The notes under the pieces are model-generated. The model was given only the letters and a program-made list of their open reading frames with translations. It did no database searches and had not been told where the DNA came from. From contig NZ_AP022871.1 of the NCBI RefSeq assembly GCF_011764565.1, positions 1,736,001 to 1,800,000 on the forward strand: a stretch of DNA of 64,000 nucleotides, read 5' to 3'. Numbering within the stretch: the first letter of the stretch is position 1; every line of letters begins with the position of its first letter. This stretch comes from Phytohabitans suffuscus (GTDB taxonomy: Bacteria > Actinomycetota > Actinomycetes > Mycobacteriales > Micromonosporaceae). This document shows positions 32,536 to 41,561 of this stretch, in pieces. The position numbers and the translations under genes were made by a program.

Positions 32536-33054
32536 TCAGGCGACCACGCGGAGGCGCTGCAGGCCGAGGTCGAGCTGGTCGCCGGGGCGGAGTGGGGTCT
32601 GCACCTGAAGGCGCCAGCCGTTGACGCGCGTGCCGTTGGTCGAGCCGAGATCGACCACCATCCACTGCCCGTCGACCGAGGTGAGCATCGCGTGGCGGCG
32701 GGACACCGAGTCGTGGGTCAGCCGCAGGTCGCAGGCGAAGTCGCGGCCGATCACGTAGCGGCCGGGGGCGGGTGGCAGCCGCAGGTCGAGCTGGGCTGCT
32801 GCGGGCCGGGGGCCGAACGTGCGGTCCCACCAGCCCTGGAACGCGAGCTCGGCGCGCGCCCAGAGGCCGGCCGGCGGCAGGTCACCGACGGCGGCGTCCA
32901 GGTCACGGCGGCGGCGGGCGTCGATCACCACGCGCAGCCGGTGCAGGAACGTGACGTCCGAAAGCCGCCCTTCGCGGGCGCTGTCCCGCAGCGCCCGGAC
33001 CGCCCGCAGCCGCTGGCGGTGGGACACGCGCGCCTGTTCGGGGTCGGCCGTCAT
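32536..33054 (-). CDS. DUF1707-like and FHA-domain protein
   Basis: 172 residues from the ATG at 33054. Residues ~8-60 match the DUF1707 helical pattern (RLRAVRALRDSAREGRLSD, then ARRRRDLDAAVGDLP). Residues ~95-170 are an FHA phosphothreonine-binding domain with YVIGRDFACDLRL, SVSRRHAML and LGSTNGTRVNG. There is no signal peptide or helix. FHA domains read Ser/Thr kinase phosphorylation; the partner kinase is not nearby. It converges with the ABC operon and is divergent from the BASS-type transporter gene. Confidence 0.88.
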   Translation of the reverse strand: MTADPEQARVSHRQRLRAVRALRDSAREGRLSDVTFLHRLRVVIDARRRRDLDAAVGDLPPAGLWARAELAFQGWWDRTFGPRPAAAQLDLRLPPAPGRYVIGRDFACDLRLTHDSVSRRHAMLTSVDGQWMVVDLGSTNGTRVNGWRLQVQTPLRPGDQLDLGLQRLRVVA

Positions 33055-33169
33055 CGCCCCATTATCGACGCTTCCCTCTACCACGCCCAACCCTGATTTC
33101 TCTCGGGGCGATGACTCGACTTTTCAGTGGATGGGCATCACCGGGCATCGACCTGAAGAATTCTCGGCC

Positions 33170-34042
33170 ATGGATTCGGTCCTGACCCAGGTGCTCCTGC
33201 CCGTCGCCCTCGGCATCGTCATGCTCGGGCTGGGGCTCGGCCTCGTCGTGGCCGACTTCCGGCGCGTCGTGGTGTTTCCGCGGGCGGTGCTCATCGCGCT
33301 GGCCTGCCAGGTGGTGCTGCTGCCGCTGGTGTGCTTCGGGCTGGTGCTCGCCCTGGACCTGCCGCCCGTGCTCGCCGTGGGCATGATGCTGCTGGCCGCC
33401 TCGCCCGGCGGTACGACGGCCAACCTCTACAGCCACCTCTTCGGCGGCAACGTCGCGCTGAACGTCACCCTGACCGCGGTCAACTCGGTGCTCGCGGTCT
33501 TCACGCTGCCGATCGTGGTCAACCTCTCGCTGGCCCACTTCCTCGACGGCAGCGGGCAGGTCGGCCTGCAGTTCGACAAGGTGCTGCAGGTCTTCGCGAT
33601 CGTGCTGGTACCGGTCGCGCTGGGCATGCTGGTCAGGTCACGGTGGCGCCCGTTCGCCGAGCGCATGCAGCGGCCGGTGCGGATCCTCTCGGTCGCCGTC
33701 CTGGTGCTGGTCATCGCCGGCGCGATCATCCAGGAGCGGGACACCCTGGCCGAGTCCTTCGCGGACGCCGGGGTCGCCGCCCTGCTGTTCAACCTGGTCA
33801 GCCTCGCCGTCGGATACCTCGCTCCCCGGCTGGCCGGGGTGGCCCGCCCCGAGGCGGTCGCGGCGGCCATGGAGGTCGGCATCCACAATGGAACGCTGGC
33901 GATCGTCATCGCGACGACGCTGCTGAACAGCACCGAGATCGCCGTCCCGGCGGCGGTCTACAGCCTCATCATGTTCGGCACCGCCGCCGGCTTCGGCTTC
34001 CTGATCCGTCCCAGGACGCGAGCCGTCACCGGCTCACGCTGA
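33170..34042 (+). CDS. Bile acid:sodium symporter (BASS) family transporter
   Basis: 290 residues, nine or ten predicted helices. The start is the ATG at 33170. The family hallmarks are LLAASPGGTTANLYSHLFGGNVALNVTLTAVNS in the first half and EVGIHNGTLAIVIATTLL in the second, the crossed unwound regions that bind sodium and substrate. Bacterial members move organic anions; the substrate is unknown. It is convergent with the NicO gene with only 11 nt between stops. Confidence 0.88.
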   Translation: MDSVLTQVLLPVALGIVMLGLGLGLVVADFRRVVVFPRAVLIALACQVVLLPLVCFGLVLALDLPPVLAVGMMLLAASPGGTTANLYSHLFGGNVALNVTLTAVNSVLAVFTLPIVVNLSLAHFLDGSGQVGLQFDKVLQVFAIVLVPVALGMLVRSRWRPFAERMQRPVRILSVAVLVLVIAGAIIQERDTLAESFADAGVAALLFNLVSLAVGYLAPRLAGVARPEAVAAAMEVGIHNGTLAIVIATTLLNSTEIAVPAAVYSLIMFGTAAGFGFLIRPRTRAVTGSR

Positions 34043-34053
34043 CCCCCGGCCGG

Positions 34054-34857
34054 TCAGGCGGCCAGGACCGAGACGGCGGCGGCCAGGTAGAGGGTGCCGC
34101 CCAGGCAGACGCCCGCGCCGGCCAGCGCCGGGATCCAGGACGTCGACCACCCGCGGGTACGGCCGGACAGCAGGGCCCAGCCGCGCAGGCTGAGCACGCC
34201 GACCCCGGTCAGGGTGACGGCCATGCCCACGCCGAACGCGACCACGAGCACCAGCGCACCCAGCGTCCGGCCCGTCAGCAGGCCGCTGACCAGCACCACG
34301 AACGCGGACGGCGACGGCAGCAGGCCGCCCGAGAGGCCCAGGGCCACCAGCCCGCGCCTCGACCACGGGTCCTCGGGCACCTCGTGCGAGTAGTCGTGCG
34401 GGTGACCGTGGGAGTGCCCATCCCCGTGGGAATGCCCATCCCCGTGGGAATGCGCGTGGGCGTGGGCGTGCGCGTGGGCGTGCGAATGCGCGTGGCGGCG
34501 CCGGCGGACGTGGCGCCACAGCAGGTGCGCGCCCACCGCGATCACCACGAGACCGGCGACCACCTGCATCCACGCCGTGACCGTCTCGGTGCCCAGGCTG
34601 GCCGCGCCGGAAAGGCCCACCCAGACCAGCGCGAGCACCAGCACCGAGAACGTGTGCATCACCGCCACGATCACGCCCAGGCGCAGCGCGTCCCGGTAGC
34701 GGCCGCGGGTCCCCACGAGGTACGCGGCGGTGATGCTCTTGCCGTGGCCCGGCGCGACCGCGTGGGCGGCGCCGACCACGAGGGCCGTGGCCAGCGCGAG
34801 CCAGAAGACGGCCTCGCCGTCGAAGAGGGCGACCAGCCGGTTGTCGAAGCCCGTCAT
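34054..34857 (-). CDS. NicO/RcnA-type nickel-cobalt exporter with a His-rich loop
   Basis: 267 residues from the ATG at 34857, which overlaps the stop of the upstream gene by 4 bp. It has six predicted helices. The first contains the family motif HAVAPGHGKSITAAYLVG, with further conserved residues in GVIVAVMHTFSVLVLALVW. Between helices 3 and 4 lies a loop of about 40 residues dominated by His (HAHSHAHAHAHAH..., HSHGDGHSHGDGHSHG), a probable metal-binding buffer. It is co-transcribed with a secreted protein (34854-35486), an arrangement seen for NicO transporters with a partner. Divalent-metal efflux is the likely role. Confidence 0.85.
   Translation of the reverse strand: MTGFDNRLVALFDGEAVFWLALATALVVGAAHAVAPGHGKSITAAYLVGTRGRYRDALRLGVIVAVMHTFSVLVLALVWVGLSGAASLGTETVTAWMQVVAGLVVIAVGAHLLWRHVRRRRHAHSHAHAHAHAHAHSHGDGHSHGDGHSHGHPHDYSHEVPEDPWSRRGLVALGLSGGLLPSPSAFVVLVSGLLTGRTLGALVLVVAFGVGMAVTLTGVGVLSLRGWALLSGRTRGWSTSWIPALAGAGVCLGGTLYLAAAVSVLAA
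34408..34454 (-). repeat. 18-bp tandem repeat in the His-rich loop of the NicO gene
   Basis: Two near-identical 18-bp units (34408-34425, 34426-34443) and a partial third (34444-34454), one base differing. In frame they encode repeated HSHGDG. It is prone to copy-number change. Confidence 0.7.
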
Positions 34858-35486
34858 GACCGCGCACCGGCCATCCGGCGGCGGGCGATCAGGAAGCCGA
34901 GACCGAGTACCAGCACCGCCGCGGTGGCGATCGTGACGGTGACCACCGACCGCCGCACGCCGCTGCCGCCGGACGCGGTGAACGCGATGTGCCGCGTCGG
35001 CGCGGCGGCGGTGAAGAGCGCCTGGTCGGGCGTGGCCGCTGTCTCGGCGCGGAGCACCGTGCGGTACGCGTCGTTGACGTCGGTCAGCGCGGTCACCGTC
35101 ACGTCGACCTCGGCGACCGGCGCCGGGCAGTCGAACGTGAGCCGGGCGCCCCGCGCCAGCACGTCGTCGAGGTCGGCCAGGTCGCCGGCGCACGGCCGCC
35201 CGGCCTGCGCGACGGCGAAGCGCTCCAGCAGGTACTCCCGGACCGCCGGGGAGCGGCGCAGCAGCTCGGCGCCGGTCACGTCCGGGCTCGCGCTGTCGAA
35301 CGCGCCGACGTGGCGGCCCAGCGCCACCCAGTCGTCCTCGGCGGCCTGCCACGACATGGCGACCCGCGACCCGTCCGCGCTGACCCGCGCGGTCGAGGGC
35401 GGGCCGAAGGGGTGCGCGGCCGCGGGGGCGGCGGGGAGCGGGAACGCCGCCGCGAGCGCGGCGGCGGCGACGAGGACTGGCCTCAC
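34854..35486 (-). CDS. Secreted, membrane-anchored partner of the NicO transporter
   Basis: 210 residues from the GTG at 35486, chosen because GGAGG lies 4-5 nt upstream and a signal peptide follows directly (VRPVLVAAAALAAAFPLPAAPAAAHPFG). The extracellular part (~28-165) starts HPFGPPSTARVSADG and has two cysteines (PCAGD, FDCPA). A membrane helix (~180-200) and RRRMAGARS end the protein. It overlaps the NicO gene by 4 bp. Similar proteins accompany NicO transporters in actinomycetes; whether it captures metal is inference. Confidence 0.72.
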   Translation of the reverse strand: MRPVLVAAAALAAAFPLPAAPAAAHPFGPPSTARVSADGSRVAMSWQAAEDDWVALGRHVGAFDSASPDVTGAELLRRSPAVREYLLERFAVAQAGRPCAGDLADLDDVLARGARLTFDCPAPVAEVDVTVTALTDVNDAYRTVLRAETAATPDQALFTAAAPTRHIAFTASGGSGVRRSVVTVTIATAAVLVLGLGFLIARRRMAGARS

Positions 35487-35512
35487 CGTACCTCCGTCCA
35501 AGATGGACACGG

Positions 35513-35542
35513 GTGGGCCCGCCACGCGTGCGGCGGGCCCAC
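35513..35542 (-). terminator. Hairpin terminator after the purple acid phosphatase gene
   Basis: A perfect 11-bp stem (GTGGGCCCGCC at 35513-35523, complement at 35532-35542) with an 8-nt loop, just past the stop at 35549. Confidence 0.78.
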
Positions 35543-35548
35543 GGCGCG

Positions 35549-37219
35549 TCACTTCGTTACGGTGATGACCGGGCTGGTGATCTGCTGGTTGGTGCTGTCC
35601 AGGTAGACCACGTGCGTGCTGCCCTTCTTGGCGGTCGGCGGCAGCGCGAACGAGTAGGTCAGGCGACCCAGTTCGTCGGCGTTCTTGTAGCCGATGAAGA
35701 CGCCCTTCTTGCCTTCCTCCGCCTTGGTGTTGCGCAGGTAGACGGTCACCTTCTCGCCCGGGTCGTACCCGTACGCGGTGACCTGGACCCGACCCTCGAC
35801 CGAGACGAGCGTCTTGTTGACCCGGGCCTGCTCGCCGACGGTGTTCTGCGGCGTGCGGATCTCGTTGACCGTGCGCTCGCCCGCGCCGTTCTTGCGGATG
35901 AGCACGCCGTCGTGGTGCTGGCCGTTGGCGTAGCGGGCCTCGTACCGGATCGTGTCGCCGGTGACGTCGATGAGCTGGTAGAGCTGGGTGTCCTCGCTCG
36001 AGCTCATGATGTCGGCACCGTTGCCGGTCCAGTTGTCGCCGCTGACGTCGTACATCTTGCCGCCGGAGACGGAGACCGCGTACACGGTGCTGTCGTGCAC
36101 GGTCGCCGACTTGCGGGAGGCCACCGTGCTACCCCGGCCGTACGTGTGGTCGTGCCCCTGGAGCACCAGGTCCACGCCGTACTTCTCGAAGAGCGGGCCC
36201 CACTGCGCGCGGACGACCGGGTTGTTACGCCCCGACGCGGTCGAGTAGACCGGGTGGTGGAACGTGACGACCGTCCACTTGTTCGGGTTGTTCGCCAGGA
36301 CGCTGTCGAGCCACGCGGTCTGCGCCGCCATCACGTCCGGGATGCTCTGCACGTTGGTGTTCAGCCCGACGAAGCGCACGCCCTGGTAGTCGACGTAGTA
36401 CGCGGTGCGGTCCAGCGCCGGGTTGTCACCCCACGCCGGGCCGTTCTTCGGGTACGGGAACTGCGGCGCCCAGAACGACGACAGCGAGCCTCCGCTGTAC
36501 TCGTGGTTGCCCGGGATCGAGATGTTGTTGATCTGGCCGTCGATGAAGCTGCCGGCCTTGAACCACTGACCCCACTGCTCCTCGCTGTTGGCGGAGTCGA
36601 TGAGGTCACCGGCGTTCACGATCGCCTTGGCCTGCGGGCGGTCGGCGAACGCCTGGCGGAAGACGCGCGGCACCGCGGTGTCGATGTAGTTCTGCGCGTC
36701 GCCGTAGTAGATGAACGAGAACGGCGCGAAGTCGCTGGCGGCGGTGGTGAAGTCGATCCACTCGCTCCAGTTGGTGCCGTCGCCCACGCGGTAGGTGTAC
36801 CGGGTGTCGGGCTTCAGGTTCGTGAACTCGGCGGTGTGGTACGTCGAGGCGTACCCGAGCGAGGTGTTGACCGGCGTCGTGGCGATCGCCTTGACGTTGG
36901 TCACCGCCCCGGTCGGGGGCGCCACCTGGCCGAGCGCCTTGGGCGCCTCGAGGAACTCCGCCTGGGCCCACTCCGCGGTGGCCTCGGCGCGCCAGGTGAC
37001 CCGCTGCGAGGTCGCCGGCGTGTCGGTCGGCGTGAGGATGATGCGGTCCGGCACGGGAGACGGCTTGTGGATCTCCGCCGCCGGGTGCTTGCCCGGTGCG
37101 GCTTCACCGAACGCCGACGGGCCGATCGCGAAGCCGCCCGCGAGCAGGGCGGCGGCGCCGATGCCGGCGAGCATGGCGCGCCGCGGTCCGGTCGACCACG
37201 GCCTTCTTACGTCAGACAA
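35549..37219 (-). CDS. Secreted purple acid phosphatase / metallophosphoesterase
   Basis: About 556 residues from a TTG at 37219 with GAGGGGTG upstream; an ATG at 37174 is the alternative. The N-terminus (RRPWSTGPRRAMLAGIGAAALLAGG) looks like a twin-arginine-type export signal. After an FN3-like purple-acid-phosphatase N domain (~60-165), the metallophosphoesterase core shows YYGDAQ, AGDLID, IPGNHEY, VVTFHHPVYS and LQGHDHTYGRG, the full set of metal ligands. A C-terminal beta domain (~460-556) ends LDSTNQQITSPVITVTK. It hydrolyses extracellular phosphomonoesters, in line with the PHO-like site upstream. A hairpin follows the stop. Confidence 0.9.
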   Translation of the reverse strand: MSDVRRPWSTGPRRAMLAGIGAAALLAGGFAIGPSAFGEAAPGKHPAAEIHKPSPVPDRIILTPTDTPATSQRVTWRAEATAEWAQAEFLEAPKALGQVAPPTGAVTNVKAIATTPVNTSLGYASTYHTAEFTNLKPDTRYTYRVGDGTNWSEWIDFTTAASDFAPFSFIYYGDAQNYIDTAVPRVFRQAFADRPQAKAIVNAGDLIDSANSEEQWGQWFKAGSFIDGQINNISIPGNHEYSGGSLSSFWAPQFPYPKNGPAWGDNPALDRTAYYVDYQGVRFVGLNTNVQSIPDVMAAQTAWLDSVLANNPNKWTVVTFHHPVYSTASGRNNPVVRAQWGPLFEKYGVDLVLQGHDHTYGRGSTVASRKSATVHDSTVYAVSVSGGKMYDVSGDNWTGNGADIMSSSEDTQLYQLIDVTGDTIRYEARYANGQHHDGVLIRKNGAGERTVNEIRTPQNTVGEQARVNKTLVSVEGRVQVTAYGYDPGEKVTVYLRNTKAEEGKKGVFIGYKNADELGRLTYSFALPPTAKKGSTHVVYLDSTNQQITSPVITVTK

Positions 37220-37397
37220 AGCTGGTTCACCCCTCGGGGTAGAGGACAGCCGCCACCGCCGGCAAGCGGTGGCTCGTCGGGCATTCAGCCAGCGGCAGCC
37301 AACGACCCCGCGACAGCCGGCTGGCCTAACGGTGAACTCATGATCGAAAACCCCGACCTCTTTGCGCTGTTCGTCCGACTTTCCGGCACTGTTCATC

Positions 37398-37430
37398 CGG
37401 CGGTGAACAGCAGTCCGTCGGGCGGTGACG
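37398..37430 (-). promoter_or_regulatory. PHO-box-like units between the phosphatase and the 37456 gene
   Basis: Minus-strand CGTCACCGCCC (37430-37420) and GTTCACCGCCG (37408-37398), in 22-nt (two-unit) register with a non-matching unit between. It is about 180 nt upstream of the phosphatase start. GTTCATC on the plus strand at 37391-37397 makes the site partly symmetrical. Confidence 0.45.
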
Positions 37431-37455
37431 TCCGGTTTGAAGATCGACTTCTACG

Positions 37456-37953
37456 ATGCCGTTCGCGATGGTCACTTCACTGGGCGCGCGACGACTCGCG
37501 CGGACCGCGGGCATCCTGCTCTCCGCGGCGCTGCTGGGCGGACTCGTCGCCGGCGCCTCCCGGCCCGGCGCGGTGGTCAAGGACGACACGTTCCTGGACG
37601 CCGGTACGCCCGGCGTCCTCAACATCGAGGCCGGCGAGTGCTTCGACGACCCGGCCTACGACATCGCCTTCGCCGGCGTGATCGTGGTCTACCGCCCGTG
37701 CGTCGAGGGCGCGCAGAACCAGTCGTACGGCTTCGTCCAGGTGCCCGACGGCGCCTGGGACGAGGCACGCCTGCGCGAGTACGCCTGGGACGGCTGCCGC
37801 CGCGCCCAGGCCCGCCGCTGGCCCGCCGGCGACCCGGGCGTGTCGCTCTACCCGGTACTGCCCACCGCCGAGACCTGGGCCGACGGCGACCGCACGGTGA
37901 TGTGCGTCCGTTACCGCCCGACCGGCCGCCTCTCCCCCGCCGACACGCGCTGA
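37456..37953 (+). CDS. Septum-formation-family secreted protein
   Basis: 165 residues with an N-terminal signal/anchor (LARTAGILLSAALLGGLVAGAS) and an extracellular domain. The domain has spaced cysteines: GECFDDPAYD, VVYRPCVEG, WDGCRRAQ and VMCVRYRP. This is the pattern of the actinobacterial septum-formation-related domain (PF13845-like), in which an early GxCF is followed by a C-x-x-x-H/N region. A second ATG four codons downstream is possible. It is a single-gene unit, convergent with the MMPL gene across a shared hairpin. The function is not established. Confidence 0.65.
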   Translation: MPFAMVTSLGARRLARTAGILLSAALLGGLVAGASRPGAVVKDDTFLDAGTPGVLNIEAGECFDDPAYDIAFAGVIVVYRPCVEGAQNQSYGFVQVPDGAWDEARLREYAWDGCRRAQARRWPAGDPGVSLYPVLPTAETWADGDRTVMCVRYRPTGRLSPADTR

Positions 37954-37979
37954 CGCCCCGACGTCCTCAGGCGCCGCGC

Positions 37980-38010
37980 GGTGGGGGCGCCCCGCGCGGA
38001 CGCCCCCACC
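37980..38010. terminator. Bidirectional hairpin between convergent genes
   Basis: A 10-bp perfect stem (GGTGGGGGCG at 37980-37989, complement at 38001-38010) centred between the stops at 37953 (plus) and 38020 (minus). Confidence 0.75.
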
Positions 38011-38019
38011 GGAGCTGGC

Positions 38020-40125
38020 TCAGACCCTGGTCAGGACCGGGTCGGGCGCGGTTCGCGCCGGCTCGCGGGCCGGGCGGCCGGGCCACCAGACCTTCCGTCC
38101 GACGTGGACGGCGAGTGCCGGGATCAGCAGGCTCCGGACCACGAACGTGTCCAGGAGTACGCCGGCCGCGACGATCACGCCGATCTGCACGGACGGTACG
38201 AGTGGCAGGATCCCCAGGGCCGAGAAGGTCGCCGCGAGGACCAGGCCGGCGCTCGTGATCACGCCGCCGGTGACCGTCAGGGCGTGCAGGACGCCGCGCC
38301 GGTGGCCCAGCTGGCCGACCTCCTCGCGGGCCCGGGTCATCAGGAAGATCGTGTAGTCGACGCCGAGCGCCACCAGGAACAGGAACGTCTGCAACGGCAC
38401 GCCGGAGAAGAGCTTGGTGTAGCCCATCGCGCTCAGGACGAGACCGGCGACGCCCAGCGCGGCCGCGTACGAGAGCACCACGCTGCCGATCAGCAGCAGC
38501 GGGGCCACCAGCGCCCGCAGCAGCACCACCAGGATCAGCAGTACCACCGCGAGGATCAGCGGCATGACCACCCGCTCGTCCCGGCTCGACGCGCGGTCGG
38601 TGTCGAGGTCGATCGCGGTCTGGCCGCCCACCAGGGCGTCCGCCCCGGGGACCGCGTGCACGGCGTCCCGCATCCGGTCCACGGTCTGCTTGGCCTCGGT
38701 GCTGTCCGGCTCGGTGTCCAGGATCGCGCGGAACATCACCCACCGCCCGTCCGGCGAGGTCCGCGGGTCGGAGACCGTCGCGACGCCGTCCACCCCGCGC
38801 AGCGAGGCGGCCACCGCGTCCGCCGCGCCGGCTCGGGCCGTGACCTCGGCCGGCGACGCCGAGCCCTCCGGGAAGTGCGCGGCGATCATCCGCTGGCCGG
38901 TGACCGAGCCGACCTCCTTCGTGAAGGTGTCCGCGCTCGGCAGGCCCACGCTCAGGTTGCCGATACCGAGGCTCAGCAGGCCCAGCACGACCACCGTGCC
39001 GATCCAGACGCCGCGCGGACGCCGGCCGACGAAACCGGCCACCCGGGCCCACACGCCGTGGTCCTCGGCGACGTCGTGCCCGACCGCGTCCGGGCTGTAG
39101 CGGGGCACGAACGGCCAGAACAGCCACCGTCCACAGAGTACGAGCAGGGCCGGCAGCAGCAGCGTCATCACCAGGAACGCGGCGGCGATGCCCACCGCGC
39201 CCACCGGGCCGAGGCTGCGGGTGGAGTTGAGCTCGGCGGCCAGCAGGCAGAGCAGCGCGATCGCGACGGTCGCGGCCGAGGCCAGGATCGCCGGGAACGA
39301 GCGGCGCAGCGCGACCCCCATCGCCTCGTGCCGGTCGCGGTGCCGGCGCAGCTCCTCGCGGTACCGGGCGATCAGCAGCAGCGCGTAGTCCACGCCGACG
39401 CCGAAGACGAGTACGGTGAGCACGCTCTGCCCCTGGAAGTCGACGGTCAGCCCACCGTACTTCGCCAGCAGGTACACGACGGCGCTCGCCACCTGGCTGG
39501 CCACGCCGACGCAGAACAGCGGCACCAGCCACAGCACCGGACTGCGGTACGTGACGAGCAGCAGCAGCGCGACGACGCCGGCGGTGACGAGTACGAGCGT
39601 GATGTCCATGCCGCCGAACGCGTCGAACAGGTCGTCGGTCGCGCCGGCCGAGCCGGTCAGCCCGGTCCGCAGGCCGGCCGGTGGCGCGTTCGCCAACTGG
39701 TCGCGGACCTCCCCGGTGTACTCGGTCTGCTGGTCCTCGTCCCCGGCGAGTGGAAACGAGACGAGCAGCGCCCTGCCGTCCTCGCTCGCGATGGCCGGCG
39801 GCACCTCGCCACCCTCGGCGTACCGCGCGAAGGCCGCCCGGTCCGCCTCGGCCTTGGCCCGGTCGGCGCCGGTGAGCCCGGTGTCGCGGGCGTAGACCGC
39901 GACCGCGACGAGCCGGTCGGAACCGGGGAAGGCCGCCTCCGCCCGTTCGAACGCCTGCGTTGCCTCGGCGGTACGCGGCAGCCACGCCACCGCGTCGTCG
40001 GTGACCACGTCGGCCAGCTTGACGGCGAGCGGCCCGACCGCGGACGCGACGGCGAGCCACAGCGCGATGGCCAGGAACTTGGTGCGCCTGCCGGAGGGCA
40101 GTCTGGTGATCCAGTGCCACGACAT
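38020..40125 (-). CDS. MMPL/RND-family membrane transporter
   Basis: 701 residues from the ATG at 40125 with GAGGGAGGA upstream. It shows the MmpL layout in duplicate: helix 1, an extracellular domain, five helices (DITLVLVTAGVVALLLLV, then the conserved FGVGVDYALLLIARYREEL), then a second extracellular domain and a second helix set (LFLVALGVDYTIFLMTRAREE). Such proteins export lipids or lipophilic metabolites using the proton gradient; the Asp in each GVDY motif is typical. It is divergent from a NarL-type two-component system, which probably controls it. The substrate is unknown. Confidence 0.9.
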   Translation of the reverse strand: MSWHWITRLPSGRRTKFLAIALWLAVASAVGPLAVKLADVVTDDAVAWLPRTAEATQAFERAEAAFPGSDRLVAVAVYARDTGLTGADRAKAEADRAAFARYAEGGEVPPAIASEDGRALLVSFPLAGDEDQQTEYTGEVRDQLANAPPAGLRTGLTGSAGATDDLFDAFGGMDITLVLVTAGVVALLLLVTYRSPVLWLVPLFCVGVASQVASAVVYLLAKYGGLTVDFQGQSVLTVLVFGVGVDYALLLIARYREELRRHRDRHEAMGVALRRSFPAILASAATVAIALLCLLAAELNSTRSLGPVGAVGIAAAFLVMTLLLPALLVLCGRWLFWPFVPRYSPDAVGHDVAEDHGVWARVAGFVGRRPRGVWIGTVVVLGLLSLGIGNLSVGLPSADTFTKEVGSVTGQRMIAAHFPEGSASPAEVTARAGAADAVAASLRGVDGVATVSDPRTSPDGRWVMFRAILDTEPDSTEAKQTVDRMRDAVHAVPGADALVGGQTAIDLDTDRASSRDERVVMPLILAVVLLILVVLLRALVAPLLLIGSVVLSYAAALGVAGLVLSAMGYTKLFSGVPLQTFLFLVALGVDYTIFLMTRAREEVGQLGHRRGVLHALTVTGGVITSAGLVLAATFSALGILPLVPSVQIGVIVAAGVLLDTFVVRSLLIPALAVHVGRKVWWPGRPAREPARTAPDPVLTRV

Positions 40126-40250
40126 CTCGGTCCTCCCTCGGTGACTGTCGCCTTCGATCCTTCGGGCGGCACCGGGCCCGGACACTGGTCGCAGCACCCC
40201 CCGAGGGGTGGGGTTAGCCCTACCGGCAACCACGGGTCGGTCGGGCAAGA

Positions 40251-41561
40251 ATGGGTGGCGTGAACGAGGAGCTGACCGCCTGGGTGGGCCGGGGCCTGGC
40301 CGCGAGCGTGAGGAGCTTCGTCATCGGCCTGGTCTTCTTCGTCTGCGGCATCGCGCTGCTCGTCCTGTCGATCGTGTCGATCTCGTTCATCCCGCTCTTC
40401 GGCCTCGGGATCCTCCTCACGCCGCTGGTCGTGGTCGGGGTCCGCGCGCTCGCCGGCGAGCGGCGCAAGCTGGCCGGCCAGTGGTCCGGCGTGGAGATCC
40501 CGACGCCGTACCGGTCGCGCCCGCCGATGGAGCCGTTCGGGCTGGTCGGCGCGTGGCAGCGCTGCCGGTGGATGCTCGGCGACCCGGCCACCTGGCGCGA
40601 CCTGCTGTGGCTGCTCAGCTCCCCGCTGACGCTGGCGCTCGGCATCCTGCCGGCGGGCCTGGTCGGATACGGGGTCGAGGGCATCCTGGTCATGCCGGCC
40701 GTGCTGCAGTTCGTCGACGGCTACCACTACGGGCCCGGGTGGCTGATCGACATCCCGTTCGAGGGCTTCGTCGCGATCCCGCAGGGTGTGCTGATCCTCG
40801 CGCTCGGCCTGGCTGTCGCGCCGGCTTTGCTGCGGCTGCACGACGTGCTCACCAAGCAGCTGCTCGGCCCCACCCGCCAGGCGATGCTCGACCAGCGGGT
40901 GCGGGTGCTGACCCGGACCCGGGCGGAGACCGTCGACGCGCAGGCGGCCGAGCTGCGCCGCATCGAGCGCGACCTGCACGACGGCGCCCAGGCCCGGCTG
41001 GTGTCGCTGGGCATGAGCCTCGGCCTGGCCGAAGACCTGGTCACCCGCGACCCGGTCGCCGCGCAGAAGCTGCTCGCCGAGGCCCGCGACGCCAGCGACC
41101 GGGCCCTGTCGGAGCTGCGCGACCTGGTCCGCGGCATCCACCCGCCGGTGCTGGCCGAGCGCGGGCTCGACGGCGCGGTGCGCGCGCTCGCGCTCACCCT
41201 GCCGATCCCGGTCGAGGTCGACATCGAGCTGGGCGGGCGCCCGCAGGCACCGGTCGAGTCGGCCGGCTACTTCGCGGTCGCCGAGGCCCTGGCGAACGTG
41301 GTCAAGCACAGCCACGCCACCCGCGCATGGGTGCTGGTCCGGCACGACGGGCGCAGCCTCGGCATGACGGTCAGCGACAACGGGGTCGGCGGCGCCGACC
41401 CCGCCGGAGGCACCGGCCTGCGGGGGATGGAGCGCCGCCTGGCAGCATTCGATGGAACGGTCGCCGTGAGCAGCCCGCCCGGCGGACCGACCGTCGTGAC
41501 CGTGGAGCTGCCGTGCGAGTTGTCATCGCCGAAGACCTTGCCCTCCTCCGGGACGGGTTGA
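40251..41561 (+). CDS. NarL-type sensor histidine kinase
   Basis: 436 residues. N-terminal helices (~20-70 and ~115-205) frame a short extracytoplasmic part. The HisKA_3 dimerisation helix has the phospho-accepting His in RRIERDLHDGAQARLVSLGM (~243), and the ATPase domain shows AEALANVVKHSHA (N box) and VSDNGVGGADPAGGTGLRGM (G boxes). The start is the ATG at 40251; a GTG at 40260 is possible. It overlaps the response-regulator gene by 49 bp. It is divergent from the MMPL gene across 125 nt, so a link to that exporter is likely. The signal is unknown. Confidence 0.92.
   Translation: MGGVNEELTAWVGRGLAASVRSFVIGLVFFVCGIALLVLSIVSISFIPLFGLGILLTPLVVVGVRALAGERRKLAGQWSGVEIPTPYRSRPPMEPFGLVGAWQRCRWMLGDPATWRDLLWLLSSPLTLALGILPAGLVGYGVEGILVMPAVLQFVDGYHYGPGWLIDIPFEGFVAIPQGVLILALGLAVAPALLRLHDVLTKQLLGPTRQAMLDQRVRVLTRTRAETVDAQAAELRRIERDLHDGAQARLVSLGMSLGLAEDLVTRDPVAAQKLLAEARDASDRALSELRDLVRGIHPPVLAERGLDGAVRALALTLPIPVEVDIELGGRPQAPVESAGYFAVAEALANVVKHSHATRAWVLVRHDGRSLGMTVSDNGVGGADPAGGTGLRGMERRLAAFDGTVAVSSPPGGPTVVTVELPCELSSPKTLPSSGTG

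Noticed and set aside
32243..32608. A 121-codon plus-strand frame before the FHA gene
   Set aside because: Arg/Gly/Ser-rich, overlaps the FHA gene antisense and has no recognisable family.
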